This document shows, piece by piece, positions 56,230 to 64,000 of a stretch of DNA of 64,000 nt (positions are counted from its first letter, which is position 1; each line of letters begins with the position of its first letter). The notes beneath the pieces are model-generated. The model searched no databases. It was not told where the DNA came from and saw nothing but the letters and a program-made list of their open reading frames with translations. The translations under genes and the position numbers were made by a program. The stretch is from Desulfovibrio sp. ZJ209 (GTDB taxonomy: Bacteria > Desulfobacterota > Desulfovibrionia > Desulfovibrionales > Desulfovibrionaceae), in assembly GCF_011039135.1 (NCBI RefSeq), contig NZ_JAAKEJ010000001.1, positions 930,001 to 994,000 of the forward strand, written 5' to 3'.

Positions 56230-57147
56230 ATGTCCGCACTCGTCATTGGTCACATGAATCCCGACACCGACAGCATCGTTTCCGCCATTGCTGCCGCCGA
56301 CCTCTACGCCAAGCGCGGCATCGACGTGACCGCCGCCGCCCAGGCCGCCCCCACCCCGGAGACGGCCTTCGTGCTCGAGAAATTCGGGCTCCCCGCGCCG
56401 AAAATCGTCAACGACGTGGCCGGCCAGGACCTCTTCCTCGTGGACTTTTCCGACCTCGCCCAGGCCCCTGCGGGCATGGACTCCGCCACGGTGCTCGGCA
56501 TCGTCGACCACCACAAGCTCGGCGACGTGACCACCTCAAGCCCCATCGAGGCGTGGATCTGGCCCGTGGGCTGCACCTGCACGGTCATCAAGAACATGTA
56601 TGACTTCTACGGGGTGGAGCTCTCGCGCAATGTGGCCGGCGCCATGCTCAGCGCCATTCTTTCCGATACCGTCATTTTCAAGTCGCCCACCTGCACCGAG
56701 GCCGACCGCAAGGCCGTGGCCGAGCTCGCCGAGATCGCCGGCGTGGCCGACGTGACGGCCCTCGGCATGGAGATGTTCAAGGTCAAGAGCGCCGTGGACG
56801 GCACGCCCATCCGCGATCTCGTATTCCGCGACTACAAGGATTTTGACATGAACGGCAACAAGGTCGGCATCGGCCAGCTCGAGGTGGTGGATCTCTCCAT
56901 CCTCGAGGCGGTCAAGGACGGCCTGCGCGAAGAGCTCGCCCGCGTCAAGGGCGAGGGGCGCCACAGCGTTTTCCTGCTTTTGACCGACATCATGAAGGAA
57001 GGCTCGGAACTGCTCATCGTTTCCGACGACCCCGCCGTGGTGGAATCCGCCTTCGGCGTCAAGGTGGACGGCGACACCGTGTGGCTGCCCGGCGTCATGA
57101 GCCGCAAGAAGCAGGTGGTGCCCAACTTTGAAAAGGCCTTCAAGTAA
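56230..57147 (+). CDS. ppaC: Manganese-dependent inorganic pyrophosphatase
   Basis: A 305-residue DHH-family enzyme that hydrolyses pyrophosphate to phosphate, which pulls ATP-sulfurylase and biosynthetic reactions forward. Metal-binding blocks are VIGHMNPDTDSIVSAIAAAD (His, Asp, Asp), FLVDFSDLAQAP and GIVDHHKLGDV (DHH). The DHHA2 part ends WLPGVMSRKKQVVPNFEKAF. The ATG at 56230 has AGGAGG at good spacing. No CBS domains are inserted, so this is the short type II form. Confidence 0.95.
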   Translation: MSALVIGHMNPDTDSIVSAIAAADLYAKRGIDVTAAAQAAPTPETAFVLEKFGLPAPKIVNDVAGQDLFLVDFSDLAQAPAGMDSATVLGIVDHHKLGDVTTSSPIEAWIWPVGCTCTVIKNMYDFYGVELSRNVAGAMLSAILSDTVIFKSPTCTEADRKAVAELAEIAGVADVTALGMEMFKVKSAVDGTPIRDLVFRDYKDFDMNGNKVGIGQLEVVDLSILEAVKDGLREELARVKGEGRHSVFLLLTDIMKEGSELLIVSDDPAVVESAFGVKVDGDTVWLPGVMSRKKQVVPNFEKAFK

Positions 57148-57169
57148 CAGGGGCGCCTGCCCCTCTCCC

Positions 57170-57200
57170 GCCGGGGCCGGCTTGCCGGCTCCGGCTTTTT
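57170..57200 (+). terminator. Rho-independent terminator of ppaC
   Basis: GCCGGGGCCGGC and GCCGGCTCCGGC form a 12-base stem (G-T pairs allowed) with a TT loop, followed by TTTTT. It lies 22 bases after the stop. Confidence 0.85.
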
Positions 57201-57250
57201 CTTTTGGCGGCTTCCTTGCATGCGCGGGGCAAGTGACATAGCATCCCGCC

Positions 57251-60145
57251 ATGTCCCTCCGGCCGAATCCGCCAGCCTCTGGCGCTCCCCACGCCCTCGT
57301 CCTGCTGTATGGCAGCGACCCGCGCGAAAGCCTCGCCGCCCTCGCGGAGAAGGGGTCGCGCCCCAGAGTCATCGTTCTCCACGCGCCGGCGGGGCCCGCC
57401 ACCGATGCAGCGGAAGAGGCCCTCGCCCTGGGCGAAAACCTCGTGGGGCAGGGGCGCCTCGCGGGCTTTGCCTTGGAGGGGCTTGAACCCGTGGAGGACT
57501 GGCGCGAGGCCGCCAACCGCATCCTTCTCCCGCTCGCGCGTGAAAACTCGGGCGCGCGGCCGCCCCTCCTCTTCCTGCTGTCCTGTGCCGTGCGCCCCGA
57601 GGCCGGCTGCCTTTGCGCCCTCGCCCGGCGCCTTGCCGCCGAGCCAGCCCTTGCCGGCGTTTCGCCGCTGCTCCTCTCGCCGCCCGGGGAGGGCACGCCC
57701 CGGCGCGTGCGCCATATGGGGAGCGTGTTCGACAGCCGCCGGGAGCTGCATGCGCTGTATGAGGGCCTCCCGGCCGCCCACCCGCTCGCGCAGAAGCGGC
57801 GCTTCTTCCAGGCCGCCCCTGGCGACGCCCTCATGGTGCGCCTTGACGACTTTTGCGGCGCAGGCGGCTTCCAGGCGAGCCTCGACGAGCTCGCGCCGCT
57901 TGACCTCTGCTTCCGGCTGGGACACGGCCGCGCCGCATTCTCCACCGAGCCCGGTGCCCTGGCCGCGCTCCATGACATCCACGCCGGCCTCGGCACCGCC
58001 GCCTGCTGGAACAGCCTTGTCCAGCGCGGGCGCATCCCGCCGGGGACGGGGCGCCCCGACTATGCGCGCCATGTGCTCGCCGACGGCCTCGGCTACGGCT
58101 GTACGCCGTGGCTCGTGGAGGGGCCGCACCTTCCCGCAAGCCCGGCGGAAAGCGACTCTTGGGAGGACGCGTGGCTCGCGTGGCGCCACGGGCCTGAGCC
58201 GGCGAGCCTGCTGCGGCTTCTGGCGCGCTCCGCGCCCGAAGAGCTTGCGCATCTTGTGGACCTGTGCCGTGCCTACCCGGCCCTCCTGCCCCATGCCCTC
58301 CCCTTGTATAGGGCACAAGCCCGGCACATGGAGGCCTTTGCCGGGGCCGAAGCCCTGCCGCACCTCAAAGAGGATGCCGCCCGCTGGCTCCGCGGCGAGA
58401 CGCGCTTCCGCCACCGCCTGCTCCGGCCGGGCATGCGCGCCCTGGCGGATGCGGGCCTTTGGGCCTGTTCGCTGGATAAGGCCGCATCGTCCTATGACGC
58501 CTGGATGGAATTGCGCGAGCCGGGGCTCCGGCCGCCCCGCATGGAGCAGGGAGCGGGCTGGCCGGAGATCGCGGTGCTCATGCCGGTGTGGAACCCGCGC
58601 CCAGACCACCTTGCGGCGGCGCTCGATTCCGTCCTCGCGCAGAGCTATGGCCGCTGGCAGCTCTGCGTGGCCGACGACGCCTCCACCGACGCGGCCATCC
58701 CGCAACTGCTCAGGGCCTATGCGGCCAAGGACCCGCGCATCCGGCTCGTCATCCGTGAGGAGAACGGCCACATCTCGCATGCCACCAACAGCGCGCTCGA
58801 CCTCGCGGACGCCCCCTGGGCGGCCTTTTTCGACCATGACGACCTGCTCGCCCCCACGGCCCTTGAGGAGACGGCCGCGGTCATCGCTGGCCGCCCCGAA
58901 GTGCGCTGCATCTATACAGATGAGGACAAGATTGACGAGGACGGGGTGCGGCGGACCCCGGTCTTCAAGCCCGGTTTCGATGGCGACCTCGCCGCCATGG
59001 GACATCTCACCACCTGCGCGACGGAGCTGGTGCGCGCGGTGGGCGGCCTCAGGCCGGGCTTCGAGGGTTCACAGGATTTTGACCTCAGCCTGCGCATGAT
59101 CGAGCGGCTCGAGCCCCGGCAGGTGGCGCACATCCCGCGCGTGCTCTACCACTGGCGCATCCATGCGGGAAGCACCTCGGGGAGCCTTGCCTCCAAGCCC
59201 TATGTGCTTGAGGCCACGCGCAAGGCGCTCACGGAAAGCGCGCTCAGGCGCGGCCATGCGGTGGAGGGCGCGGCCTCCAGCCAGAACAACTTTTTCAAGC
59301 TCGTCTTGGGAGTGCCTCCGGGGCTCACCTGCAGCGTCGTCCTGCTCGCCGACGGCTCCGCGGCCTCCCGCGCGCCCGCACCGGCCCTGCTGGAGGCGCT
59401 CGACGCGCTTGCCGCGATCATGCAGGTGGAAGTGCTCTGGCAACCGCTCACGCCCATGGCCGCCATGGCCCGGGGATGGATGGAGGAAGCGCTGCCCCTC
59501 CGCCGCCTTCCTCCTGCTGGCCCGCAGTGGACAGACGCCTGCCAGGCTGCCGCGCACGAAGCGCGAGGCCGGGTGCTGCTCTTTCTCCATGCCGGCCTCA
59601 CGCCGGTGCTGGACTGCCGCCCGGAGCAGATGGTCATCCAGGCCCTGCGGCCGGACCTCGCCATGGCAGGCGCCCTTGTGTGGCGGCGCGGGCGGCTCTG
59701 GAACGGCGGCTATGCCCCGGATGTGACGGGCCTGCCCTTCCCGCTCCTGCGGGGCTCCGGCCCGGCGGACCTGCGCAACCATTGCTGGGGGCACTTCCTG
59801 CTCACGCGGCATGCGCTGGGCGTCGCCTGGCAGTGCATGGCCGTGCGCCGCAAGCTCCTGCTGGAGCCGGCGCCCTTCGACGCCAGCATGGGGCCCCTTG
59901 CGGCGGTGGACTACAGCCTGCGCCAGGAAGCGGCGGGCCGTTTCACGCTCGTTTCGCCGTGGGGGCAGTGGGAATTGCCGCCGGATGCGGAAAGCGGGCC
60001 CGCCGCCCCTGGGGCGGAAGCCCGCTTCCTCGCCCGCTGGGGCGAAACCGTGCGCAGGCACCCCCTGCGCAACCCGAATCTGTGCGCCGCGCCGGACCAC
60101 GGCTGGCGCCTCATGCTCGACGGCGGCGGAGAGCCCGAACGCTGA
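57251..60145 (+). CDS. Large GT2-family glycosyltransferase
   Basis: A 964-residue protein. The first 430 residues are a domain I cannot name. Residues about 440-650 form a GT-A glycosyltransferase: IAVLMPVWNPRPDHLAAALD, LCVADDASTDAAIPQLLRAY, the DxD-type AAFFDHDDLLAPTALE, YTDEDKIDEDG and a SQDFDLSLRMIE block. About 300 further residues include a second partial GT-like segment (MQVEVLWQPLTPMAAMARGW; ALVWRRGRLWNGGYAPDV). Such proteins build O-antigen, capsule or glycoprotein glycans. No signal peptide, so it is cytoplasmic. The substrate is unknown. Confidence 0.83.
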   Translation: MSLRPNPPASGAPHALVLLYGSDPRESLAALAEKGSRPRVIVLHAPAGPATDAAEEALALGENLVGQGRLAGFALEGLEPVEDWREAANRILLPLARENSGARPPLLFLLSCAVRPEAGCLCALARRLAAEPALAGVSPLLLSPPGEGTPRRVRHMGSVFDSRRELHALYEGLPAAHPLAQKRRFFQAAPGDALMVRLDDFCGAGGFQASLDELAPLDLCFRLGHGRAAFSTEPGALAALHDIHAGLGTAACWNSLVQRGRIPPGTGRPDYARHVLADGLGYGCTPWLVEGPHLPASPAESDSWEDAWLAWRHGPEPASLLRLLARSAPEELAHLVDLCRAYPALLPHALPLYRAQARHMEAFAGAEALPHLKEDAARWLRGETRFRHRLLRPGMRALADAGLWACSLDKAASSYDAWMELREPGLRPPRMEQGAGWPEIAVLMPVWNPRPDHLAAALDSVLAQSYGRWQLCVADDASTDAAIPQLLRAYAAKDPRIRLVIREENGHISHATNSALDLADAPWAAFFDHDDLLAPTALEETAAVIAGRPEVRCIYTDEDKIDEDGVRRTPVFKPGFDGDLAAMGHLTTCATELVRAVGGLRPGFEGSQDFDLSLRMIERLEPRQVAHIPRVLYHWRIHAGSTSGSLASKPYVLEATRKALTESALRRGHAVEGAASSQNNFFKLVLGVPPGLTCSVVLLADGSAASRAPAPALLEALDALAAIMQVEVLWQPLTPMAAMARGWMEEALPLRRLPPAGPQWTDACQAAAHEARGRVLLFLHAGLTPVLDCRPEQMVIQALRPDLAMAGALVWRRGRLWNGGYAPDVTGLPFPLLRGSGPADLRNHCWGHFLLTRHALGVAWQCMAVRRKLLLEPAPFDASMGPLAAVDYSLRQEAAGRFTLVSPWGQWELPPDAESGPAAPGAEARFLARWGETVRRHPLRNPNLCAAPDHGWRLMLDGGGEPER

Positions 60146-60165
60146 CGCCGGGCCGGCGCCGTCAG
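60142..60165. terminator. Hairpin between convergent GT2 and greA genes
   Basis: CTGACG (60142-60147) pairs with CGTCAG (60160-60165), with further GC pairing inside. It covers the 16-base gap between the two stops and may act in both directions. No T run. Confidence 0.4.
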
Positions 60166-60650
60166 GCGAGTGCCTTGCTGCCCTTGAACGAAATATCCAC
60201 CACCTCATAGGTGACGCGCCCGCGCGGGATGTCCACGCTCACCTCGTCGCCCACTTCCTTGCCGAGCAGGGCCTGCCCCACCGGCGAGAGGAAGGAGATG
60301 GAGCCCGAGGCCGGGTCCGCCTCGTCGGGCCCGAGGATGGTGAAGGTGCGGGATTCGCCGCTGTCCGCGTCCTCCACCTCCACGGTGGCGCCGAAGATCA
60401 CCTTGTCGCCCGAGAGCGTGTCGAGGTCGATGACCTGGTAGAGCGCCAGGCGCGACTCGATATACTTGATGCGCGCCTCGGCCATGCCCTGGCGCTCGCG
60501 GGCGGCGTCATAGCCCGCGTTCTCGCGCAGGTCGCCCTCTTCGCGGGCCTCCTTGATGGCCTGGATGATGGCCGGGCGCTCGCTCTTCAGGCGGGCGAGC
60601 TCGTCCTCAAGCCGCTTGTAGCCCTGTACGGAAATGGGAATGCTCGTCAT
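60162..60650 (-). CDS. greA: Transcription elongation factor GreA
   Basis: A 162-residue factor that rescues backtracked RNA polymerase. The N-terminal coiled coil reads ISVQGYKRLEDELARLKSER and carries the acidic tip in EEGDLRENAGYDAARERQG. The C-terminal FKBP-like domain includes VIFGATVEVEDADSGE, FTILGPDEADPASGSISFLS, PVGQALLGKEVGDEV and VTYEVVDI. The ATG at 60650 has GAGG six bases upstream; another ATG lies four codons earlier. Its leader contains a hairpin and T run just before the ribosome site (60666-60697). Confidence 0.95.
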   Translation of the reverse strand: MTSIPISVQGYKRLEDELARLKSERPAIIQAIKEAREEGDLRENAGYDAARERQGMAEARIKYIESRLALYQVIDLDTLSGDKVIFGATVEVEDADSGESRTFTILGPDEADPASGSISFLSPVGQALLGKEVGDEVSVDIPRGRVTYEVVDISFKGSKALA

Positions 60651-60665
60651 GTTCGACCTCATGCG

Positions 60666-60697
60666 AAAAAAAACCTCCGCTGCACGGGCAGCGCAGG
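60666..60697 (-). terminator. Attenuator-like hairpin in the greA leader
   Basis: On the minus strand CCTGCGCTGC pairs with GCAGCGGAGG (one mismatch, 4-base loop) and is followed by eight T residues, ending about 15 bases before the greA ATG. It has the form of an intrinsic terminator inside the leader, so most transcripts may stop before greA. Confidence 0.7.
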
Positions 60698-60893
60698 CTC
60701 GGGATCAGGTGGAGATGGGGGGTGGCGGGCAACGAACACGGTTGCCTGAAGCCCCATACTAGGCAGCCGGCGCCCGCCCGTCAAGCCCCGTGCCCTTGGC
60801 GGCCGCGCCCGCTTTGCGCTTGCGCAGCCCGGGGGGGACGTATATGCTTGGGGACACGCGGCAAAACACCGCGCCCGAAGCCGACCGAGAGTC

Positions 60894-62450
60894 ATGAAAA
60901 AGTATCTGCGCTATTTGGGGCCCGTGCTCGTGACCGGCATCTTTGTGCTGGCCGTCTACCTGCTCTACCACAAGCTCAAAGCCTACAGCATCGCCCAGAT
61001 CCGCCAGAGCATCGAGCAGATCTCCTACGGGCGCATCGGCGCCTCGCTCCTGCTCATGGTCATCAACTACATGATCCTGGTGGGCTATGACTGGCTGGCG
61101 CTCAAGGCCATCCACAAAAAACTCCCGCTGCCGCGCGTGGGGCTCGTCTCTTTCGTGGGCCAGGCGGTGAGCTACAATTTCGGCGCGCTGCTCGGGGGCA
61201 CCAGCGTGCGCTACCGCTTTTATTCCGCGTGGGGCTTTTCGCTCACGGACATCGTGCGCCTCGTGCTCATGCTGGCCGTCACCTTCTGGGTGGGGGCGCT
61301 CGGCACCTGCGGCATCATCTTTCTCGTGGCGCCACCTTACATCCCCGAAGAACTGCTCACCAACATGCCCATCAAGGATGTGCGCATCCTCGGGCTCATC
61401 CTGACCCTGCTCGCCTGTTCCTACCTCGTGCTCTGCTTCACCGTGCGCAAGCCGGTGCACATTTTCGGCAAGGAATTCGTCTTCCCCTCGCCGCGCATCG
61501 CCGTCGCCCAGTGCATCGTGGCCGGCGTGGACATCGTGGCGGCCTCGGCCTGCATGTATGTGCTGTTGCCGGGTGACATCGGCATCAACTTCCTCGATTT
61601 CCTGCCGAGCTACCTCATGGCGCAGGTGGCGGTGGTGCTCACGCATATCCCGGGCGGCGTGGGCATCTTCGAGCTCGTCATCCTCGAGCTCTCGCACACG
61701 AGCCACACCCAGGCCGTCTTTGCGGCGGTGCTGCTCTTCCGCCTCATTTACTATATCATCCCGCTGCTGGCCGCGGCGCTGCTGCTGGCCGCCTACGAGG
61801 CGCGCCAGCGCCGCTCCATGCTGCGCGAGGCCGGGCGCTGGCTCGCCACGCTCTCGCACTCCATCAGCGCCTATCTCGTGTTCGTGGGCGGCCTCATCCT
61901 GCTCGTTTCCGCCACCCTGCCCACGGCGCCGCGCACCGTGGCCATGATCACGCAGTGGCTGCCCATGAGCGTCATCGGCGCCGGGCACTTCGTCTGCGCG
62001 CTTTCGGGCGCGGCCCTGCTCTTCGTGGCCTACGGGCTGGAGCGCCGCCAGACCCGCGCCTTCCGCATGGCCGTGGCGCTGCTCGGCCTCGGCATCACAG
62101 GCGCGCTCCTGAAGGGCCTCTCGTGGGAAACGGCGCTCATGGCCGCGGTCATCCTGTTCGCCGTGTGCCTCGCGCACAGGCGCTTTTACCGCCGCTCCTT
62201 CTTCTGGGAGGAGCCCATCCCCTTCTACTGGCTCTTCGGGGCCCTGGCGGCGCTCGGCGTGGCCTTCCTGCTGGCCTGGTTCCTCTATCACCCGGCCTGG
62301 GACAGGGCCACAACCTGGGGCTTCGAGCGGCCTTTCAACGCCTCGCGCACCTTGCGCGCCTTCATCGGCATCGTGGCGCTGCTCATGGTCTCCTGGGCGT
62401 GGCGGCTCTTTTTGCGGCAGCGGCAAAAGCGCCGCAAGGCAAGCGCCTGA
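60894..62450 (+). CDS. LPG-synthase-like membrane protein (MprF N-domain only)
   Basis: A 518-residue membrane protein with about 14 helices. It has the LPG_synthase_TM pattern: LVGYDWLALKAIHKKLPLPR, VGQAVSYNFGALLGGTSVRY, RFYSAWGFSLTDIVRLVLML and LTHIPGGVGIFELVILEL. These match the flippase half of MprF. The cytoplasmic aminoacyltransferase domain (DUF2156) is absent; the protein ends with RQRQKRRKASA after the last helix. It may flip a lipid made elsewhere. Transcribed away from greA. Confidence 0.8.
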   Translation: MKKYLRYLGPVLVTGIFVLAVYLLYHKLKAYSIAQIRQSIEQISYGRIGASLLLMVINYMILVGYDWLALKAIHKKLPLPRVGLVSFVGQAVSYNFGALLGGTSVRYRFYSAWGFSLTDIVRLVLMLAVTFWVGALGTCGIIFLVAPPYIPEELLTNMPIKDVRILGLILTLLACSYLVLCFTVRKPVHIFGKEFVFPSPRIAVAQCIVAGVDIVAASACMYVLLPGDIGINFLDFLPSYLMAQVAVVLTHIPGGVGIFELVILELSHTSHTQAVFAAVLLFRLIYYIIPLLAAALLLAAYEARQRRSMLREAGRWLATLSHSISAYLVFVGGLILLVSATLPTAPRTVAMITQWLPMSVIGAGHFVCALSGAALLFVAYGLERRQTRAFRMAVALLGLGITGALLKGLSWETALMAAVILFAVCLAHRRFYRRSFFWEEPIPFYWLFGALAALGVAFLLAWFLYHPAWDRATTWGFERPFNASRTLRAFIGIVALLMVSWAWRLFLRQRQKRRKASA

Positions 62451-62485
62451 ACCCCCAAGGGGAGTGGGGAAAACGCGCGCCCGGC

Positions 62486-63028
62486 TCAGTCGCGGATGTC
62501 GAGGCGCACCATGTCCTCCCCGTCCCGCTCCTCAAGCAGCACATCCACATGCCAGTTGCGCTCGGTCGTGATCTCGCGCCCCACATAGTCCGCATGGATG
62601 GGCAGCTCGCGGTGGCCCCTGTCCACAAGCACGGCCAGCTCCACCGCGCGCGGGCGCCCGTAGTCGAGGATGGCCTCGAGGGCCGCGCGCACGGTGCGCC
62701 CGCTGAAGAGCACATCATCCACCAGCAGGACCACGCGGCCGTCCGGGCTTTCCGGGATATGCGAGATGCCGATAAGGGGCTTGCCCTCAAGGCTCGTCCA
62801 GTCGTCCCGGTAGAGATTGATGTCCAGCGTGCCGAGCGGCACGCGCACTCCCGCGCGTGCCTCCAAAAGGCTTGCGAGCCGCCGGGCGAGGTCCACGCCG
62901 CGCCGCTGGATGCCCACGAGCATGAGGCCCTCGCAGCCGGGGTGCCGCTCCAGCACTTGCGCGGCGAGCCGCTCGAGGATGCGGCCCATCTCGTCCTTTG
63001 CGATCAAGAGTGTTATTGCGTCCTTCAT
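62486..63028 (-). CDS. pyrR: PyrR-type uracil phosphoribosyltransferase/regulator
   Basis: A 180-residue PRTase. The PRPP-binding loop is VVLLVDDVLFSGRTVRAALE (about residues 94-113). The N-terminal GLMLVGIQRRGVDLARRLA and the middle GTLDINLYRDDW match PyrR, and the C-terminal ELPIHADYVGREI is also typical. PyrR binds pyr mRNA in Gram-positive bacteria; in proteobacteria its regulatory role is less clear, and no pyr gene is beside it. It starts with ATG at 63028. Confidence 0.9.
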   Translation of the reverse strand: MKDAITLLIAKDEMGRILERLAAQVLERHPGCEGLMLVGIQRRGVDLARRLASLLEARAGVRVPLGTLDINLYRDDWTSLEGKPLIGISHIPESPDGRVVLLVDDVLFSGRTVRAALEAILDYGRPRAVELAVLVDRGHRELPIHADYVGREITTERNWHVDVLLEERDGEDMVRLDIRD

Positions 63029-63052
63029 GGGTCCTCCTGCGGAAAGCGCCGT

Positions 63053-63613
63053 TCAGCGGAGCACTTCCGCCTTGCCCTCCGCGTCAAAGAGGGAAATGCG
63101 CAGGTCGATATAATCCCGCGCCAGGGTCTCGGCGGGGAGGCTCAGGGAAATGTGCCTGAGTTCCTCGAGGCTGAAGCCGAGCAGGTAGTGCGCCGCCTCC
63201 AGCCCGAGGTCGGCGAAGCGCAGGAGCGGCGTGAAGAGCACGGCCGGGCACGTCTGGTAGAGGTGCAGCCCGCCGTTCACAAGCACGATGGGGAAGAGGC
63301 CGCAGGCCACGGGCTTGAGCGCCAGCGGCAGCCGGCAGCCATGAGGCGTGTCGGACTTGCAGCCCTGGGCGCCGATATAGGCGGTATCCGCGTGGAGGAG
63401 GTAAAAATCCTTGTCGAGGTCGGGGCGGATCTGCGACGGCAGGAGCGCCATGGGGAAGGGCACGGAAGAATCCTGCGGCCCGCAGCAATAGCGGCAGTCG
63501 CGGCAATAGCCGTTCTGGAGCCACGTGCCGCGCCAGCGCACCGCGCGCCTGCGCGGAAAGAGGTTGCGCCAGGTCTCCACATAGTGCCAGAAGCCTTTTG
63601 GTGCTTTGCGCAT
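63053..63613 (-). CDS. CxxCxxCC (YkgJ-like) cluster-binding protein
   Basis: A 186-residue protein with the motif YCRDCRYCCGPQDSSVPFPM (about residues 38-57), giving CxxCxxCC, then CKSDTPHGCRLPLALKPVAC with further Cys. This resembles UPF0153/YkgJ-type proteins thought to bind zinc or an iron-sulfur cluster. GGAGG lies just before the ATG at 63613; the longer frame upstream is not supported. It precedes pyrR by 24 bases on the same strand. Function unknown. Confidence 0.72.
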   Translation of the reverse strand: MRKAPKGFWHYVETWRNLFPRRRAVRWRGTWLQNGYCRDCRYCCGPQDSSVPFPMALLPSQIRPDLDKDFYLLHADTAYIGAQGCKSDTPHGCRLPLALKPVACGLFPIVLVNGGLHLYQTCPAVLFTPLLRFADLGLEAAHYLLGFSLEELRHISLSLPAETLARDYIDLRISLFDAEGKAEVLR

Positions 63614-63788
63614 ACATCCTCCGGCCCCGGCCTGTGAAATGGCGGGGCATCGGCCACCCATATGCGCAATGGCGCGGCCGGTCAAGCGGCGCCGCCGGGG
63701 GCGCCCGCATTGCCTGGCGCGGGGCCGGATGCTACAATAGCGCGCTGTCCCTCCCCGCAAGCGACTCCTTCCCATCAAGGCGGTGTCC

Positions 63789-64000
63789 ATGCCTTCCTCG
63801 CGCTTCTCCCTGCTCGTCCTCCTCCTCGCTCTCTGCCTGCTCACGGCCTGTGCGGGCAAGCGCGTGCCCACGCGCGACGGCAGCCTGCCTTCGTGGATGC
63901 AGACCCCGCAAGACCTGCGCGCCTTCCCGCAGGACCTCGAGGTCTTCGCCCGCGAGGCCGGCCCAGACCGCCGCATCGTGGATGCGGAAACGCAGGACGC
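63789..64000 (+). CDS. Lipoprotein, 3' end beyond window
   Basis: A plus-strand gene that begins with ATG at 63789 and runs off the right edge. The first 21 residues form a lipoprotein signal (SLLVLLLALCLLTACAGK, lipobox LTAC). About 50 mature residues are visible (SLPSWMQTPQDLRAFPQDLE), too few to name a family. The frame is open and GC-rich like its neighbours. Confidence 0.7.
   Translation, partial: MPSSRFSLLVLLLALCLLTACAGKRVPTRDGSLPSWMQTPQDLRAFPQDLEVFAREAGPDRRIVDAETQD

Overview
The window joins an AT-richer, mosaic block of integrated mobile elements (about 1-26,820) to a GC-rich stretch of bacterial chromosome (about 26,824-64,000). The core gene set and order (siroheme synthase N-terminal domain, CcsA-like protein and hemA together; dxs-ispA-xseB-M23-xseA-proS-ispG as one minus-strand run) and the very high GC suggest a Desulfovibrionaceae member (Desulfovibrio sensu lato). 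That placement is inference from gene content; no rRNA lies in the window.

Mobile block. An intact tRNA-Glu(TTC) gene (26,824-26,900) is the integration target. Its 3' end is repeated as a 50-base copy at 19,895-19,944 and as a 20-base copy at 851-870, so at least three elements are stacked in tandem. The leftmost enters the window only as an integrase. The middle one (about 851-19,912) looks like an integrative mobilizable element. It has a P4-type integrase, an AlpA-like regulator, a Toprim/AAA primase-helicase, a MobV relaxase with a pMV158-like oriT candidate, a serine recombinase and a type III restriction-modification system. It also carries a TacA-TacT toxin-antitoxin pair, a DGQHR-domain gene coupled to an unknown gene, and several IS copies. 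The third (about 19,893-26,873) is smaller. It has an integrase whose second catalytic arginine is replaced by serine, a DinJ/YafQ-type toxin-antitoxin pair, a decayed IS copy, unknown cargo, a phage-like degenerate HNH protein, a TraK-like protein and a Rep-like winged-helix protein.

Chromosome. After tRNA-Glu and tRNA-Gln come a DUF1786 protein, a PaaK-type CoA ligase, a DUF456 protein and a TrmJ-like methyltransferase. An AT-rich sulfatase/LTA-synthase-like transferase gene follows. It is split from its likely start codon by a (TA)21 tract. Next are ychF, the tetrapyrrole group (siroheme synthase N-domain, CcsA-like, hemA) with tilS, the isoprenoid/exonuclease VII/proS group, FlgO-like envelope proteins, glycosyltransferases, a CpoB-like lipoprotein, dprA, xerC/D-like, ppaC, a large GT2 protein, greA, an LPG-synthase-like membrane protein, pyrR, a CxxCxxCC protein and the start of a lipoprotein.

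Two loci look like reversible genetic switches. In the transferase gene, (TA)21 places the only well-supported ATG out of frame; 20 or 23 repeats would restore a 564-residue or slightly longer membrane protein. Upstream of the type III mod-res genes, a perfect 16-base inverted repeat encloses about 91 bases with a promoter-like sequence that points away from mod, and a serine recombinase gene lies next to it. This has the layout of an invertible promoter.
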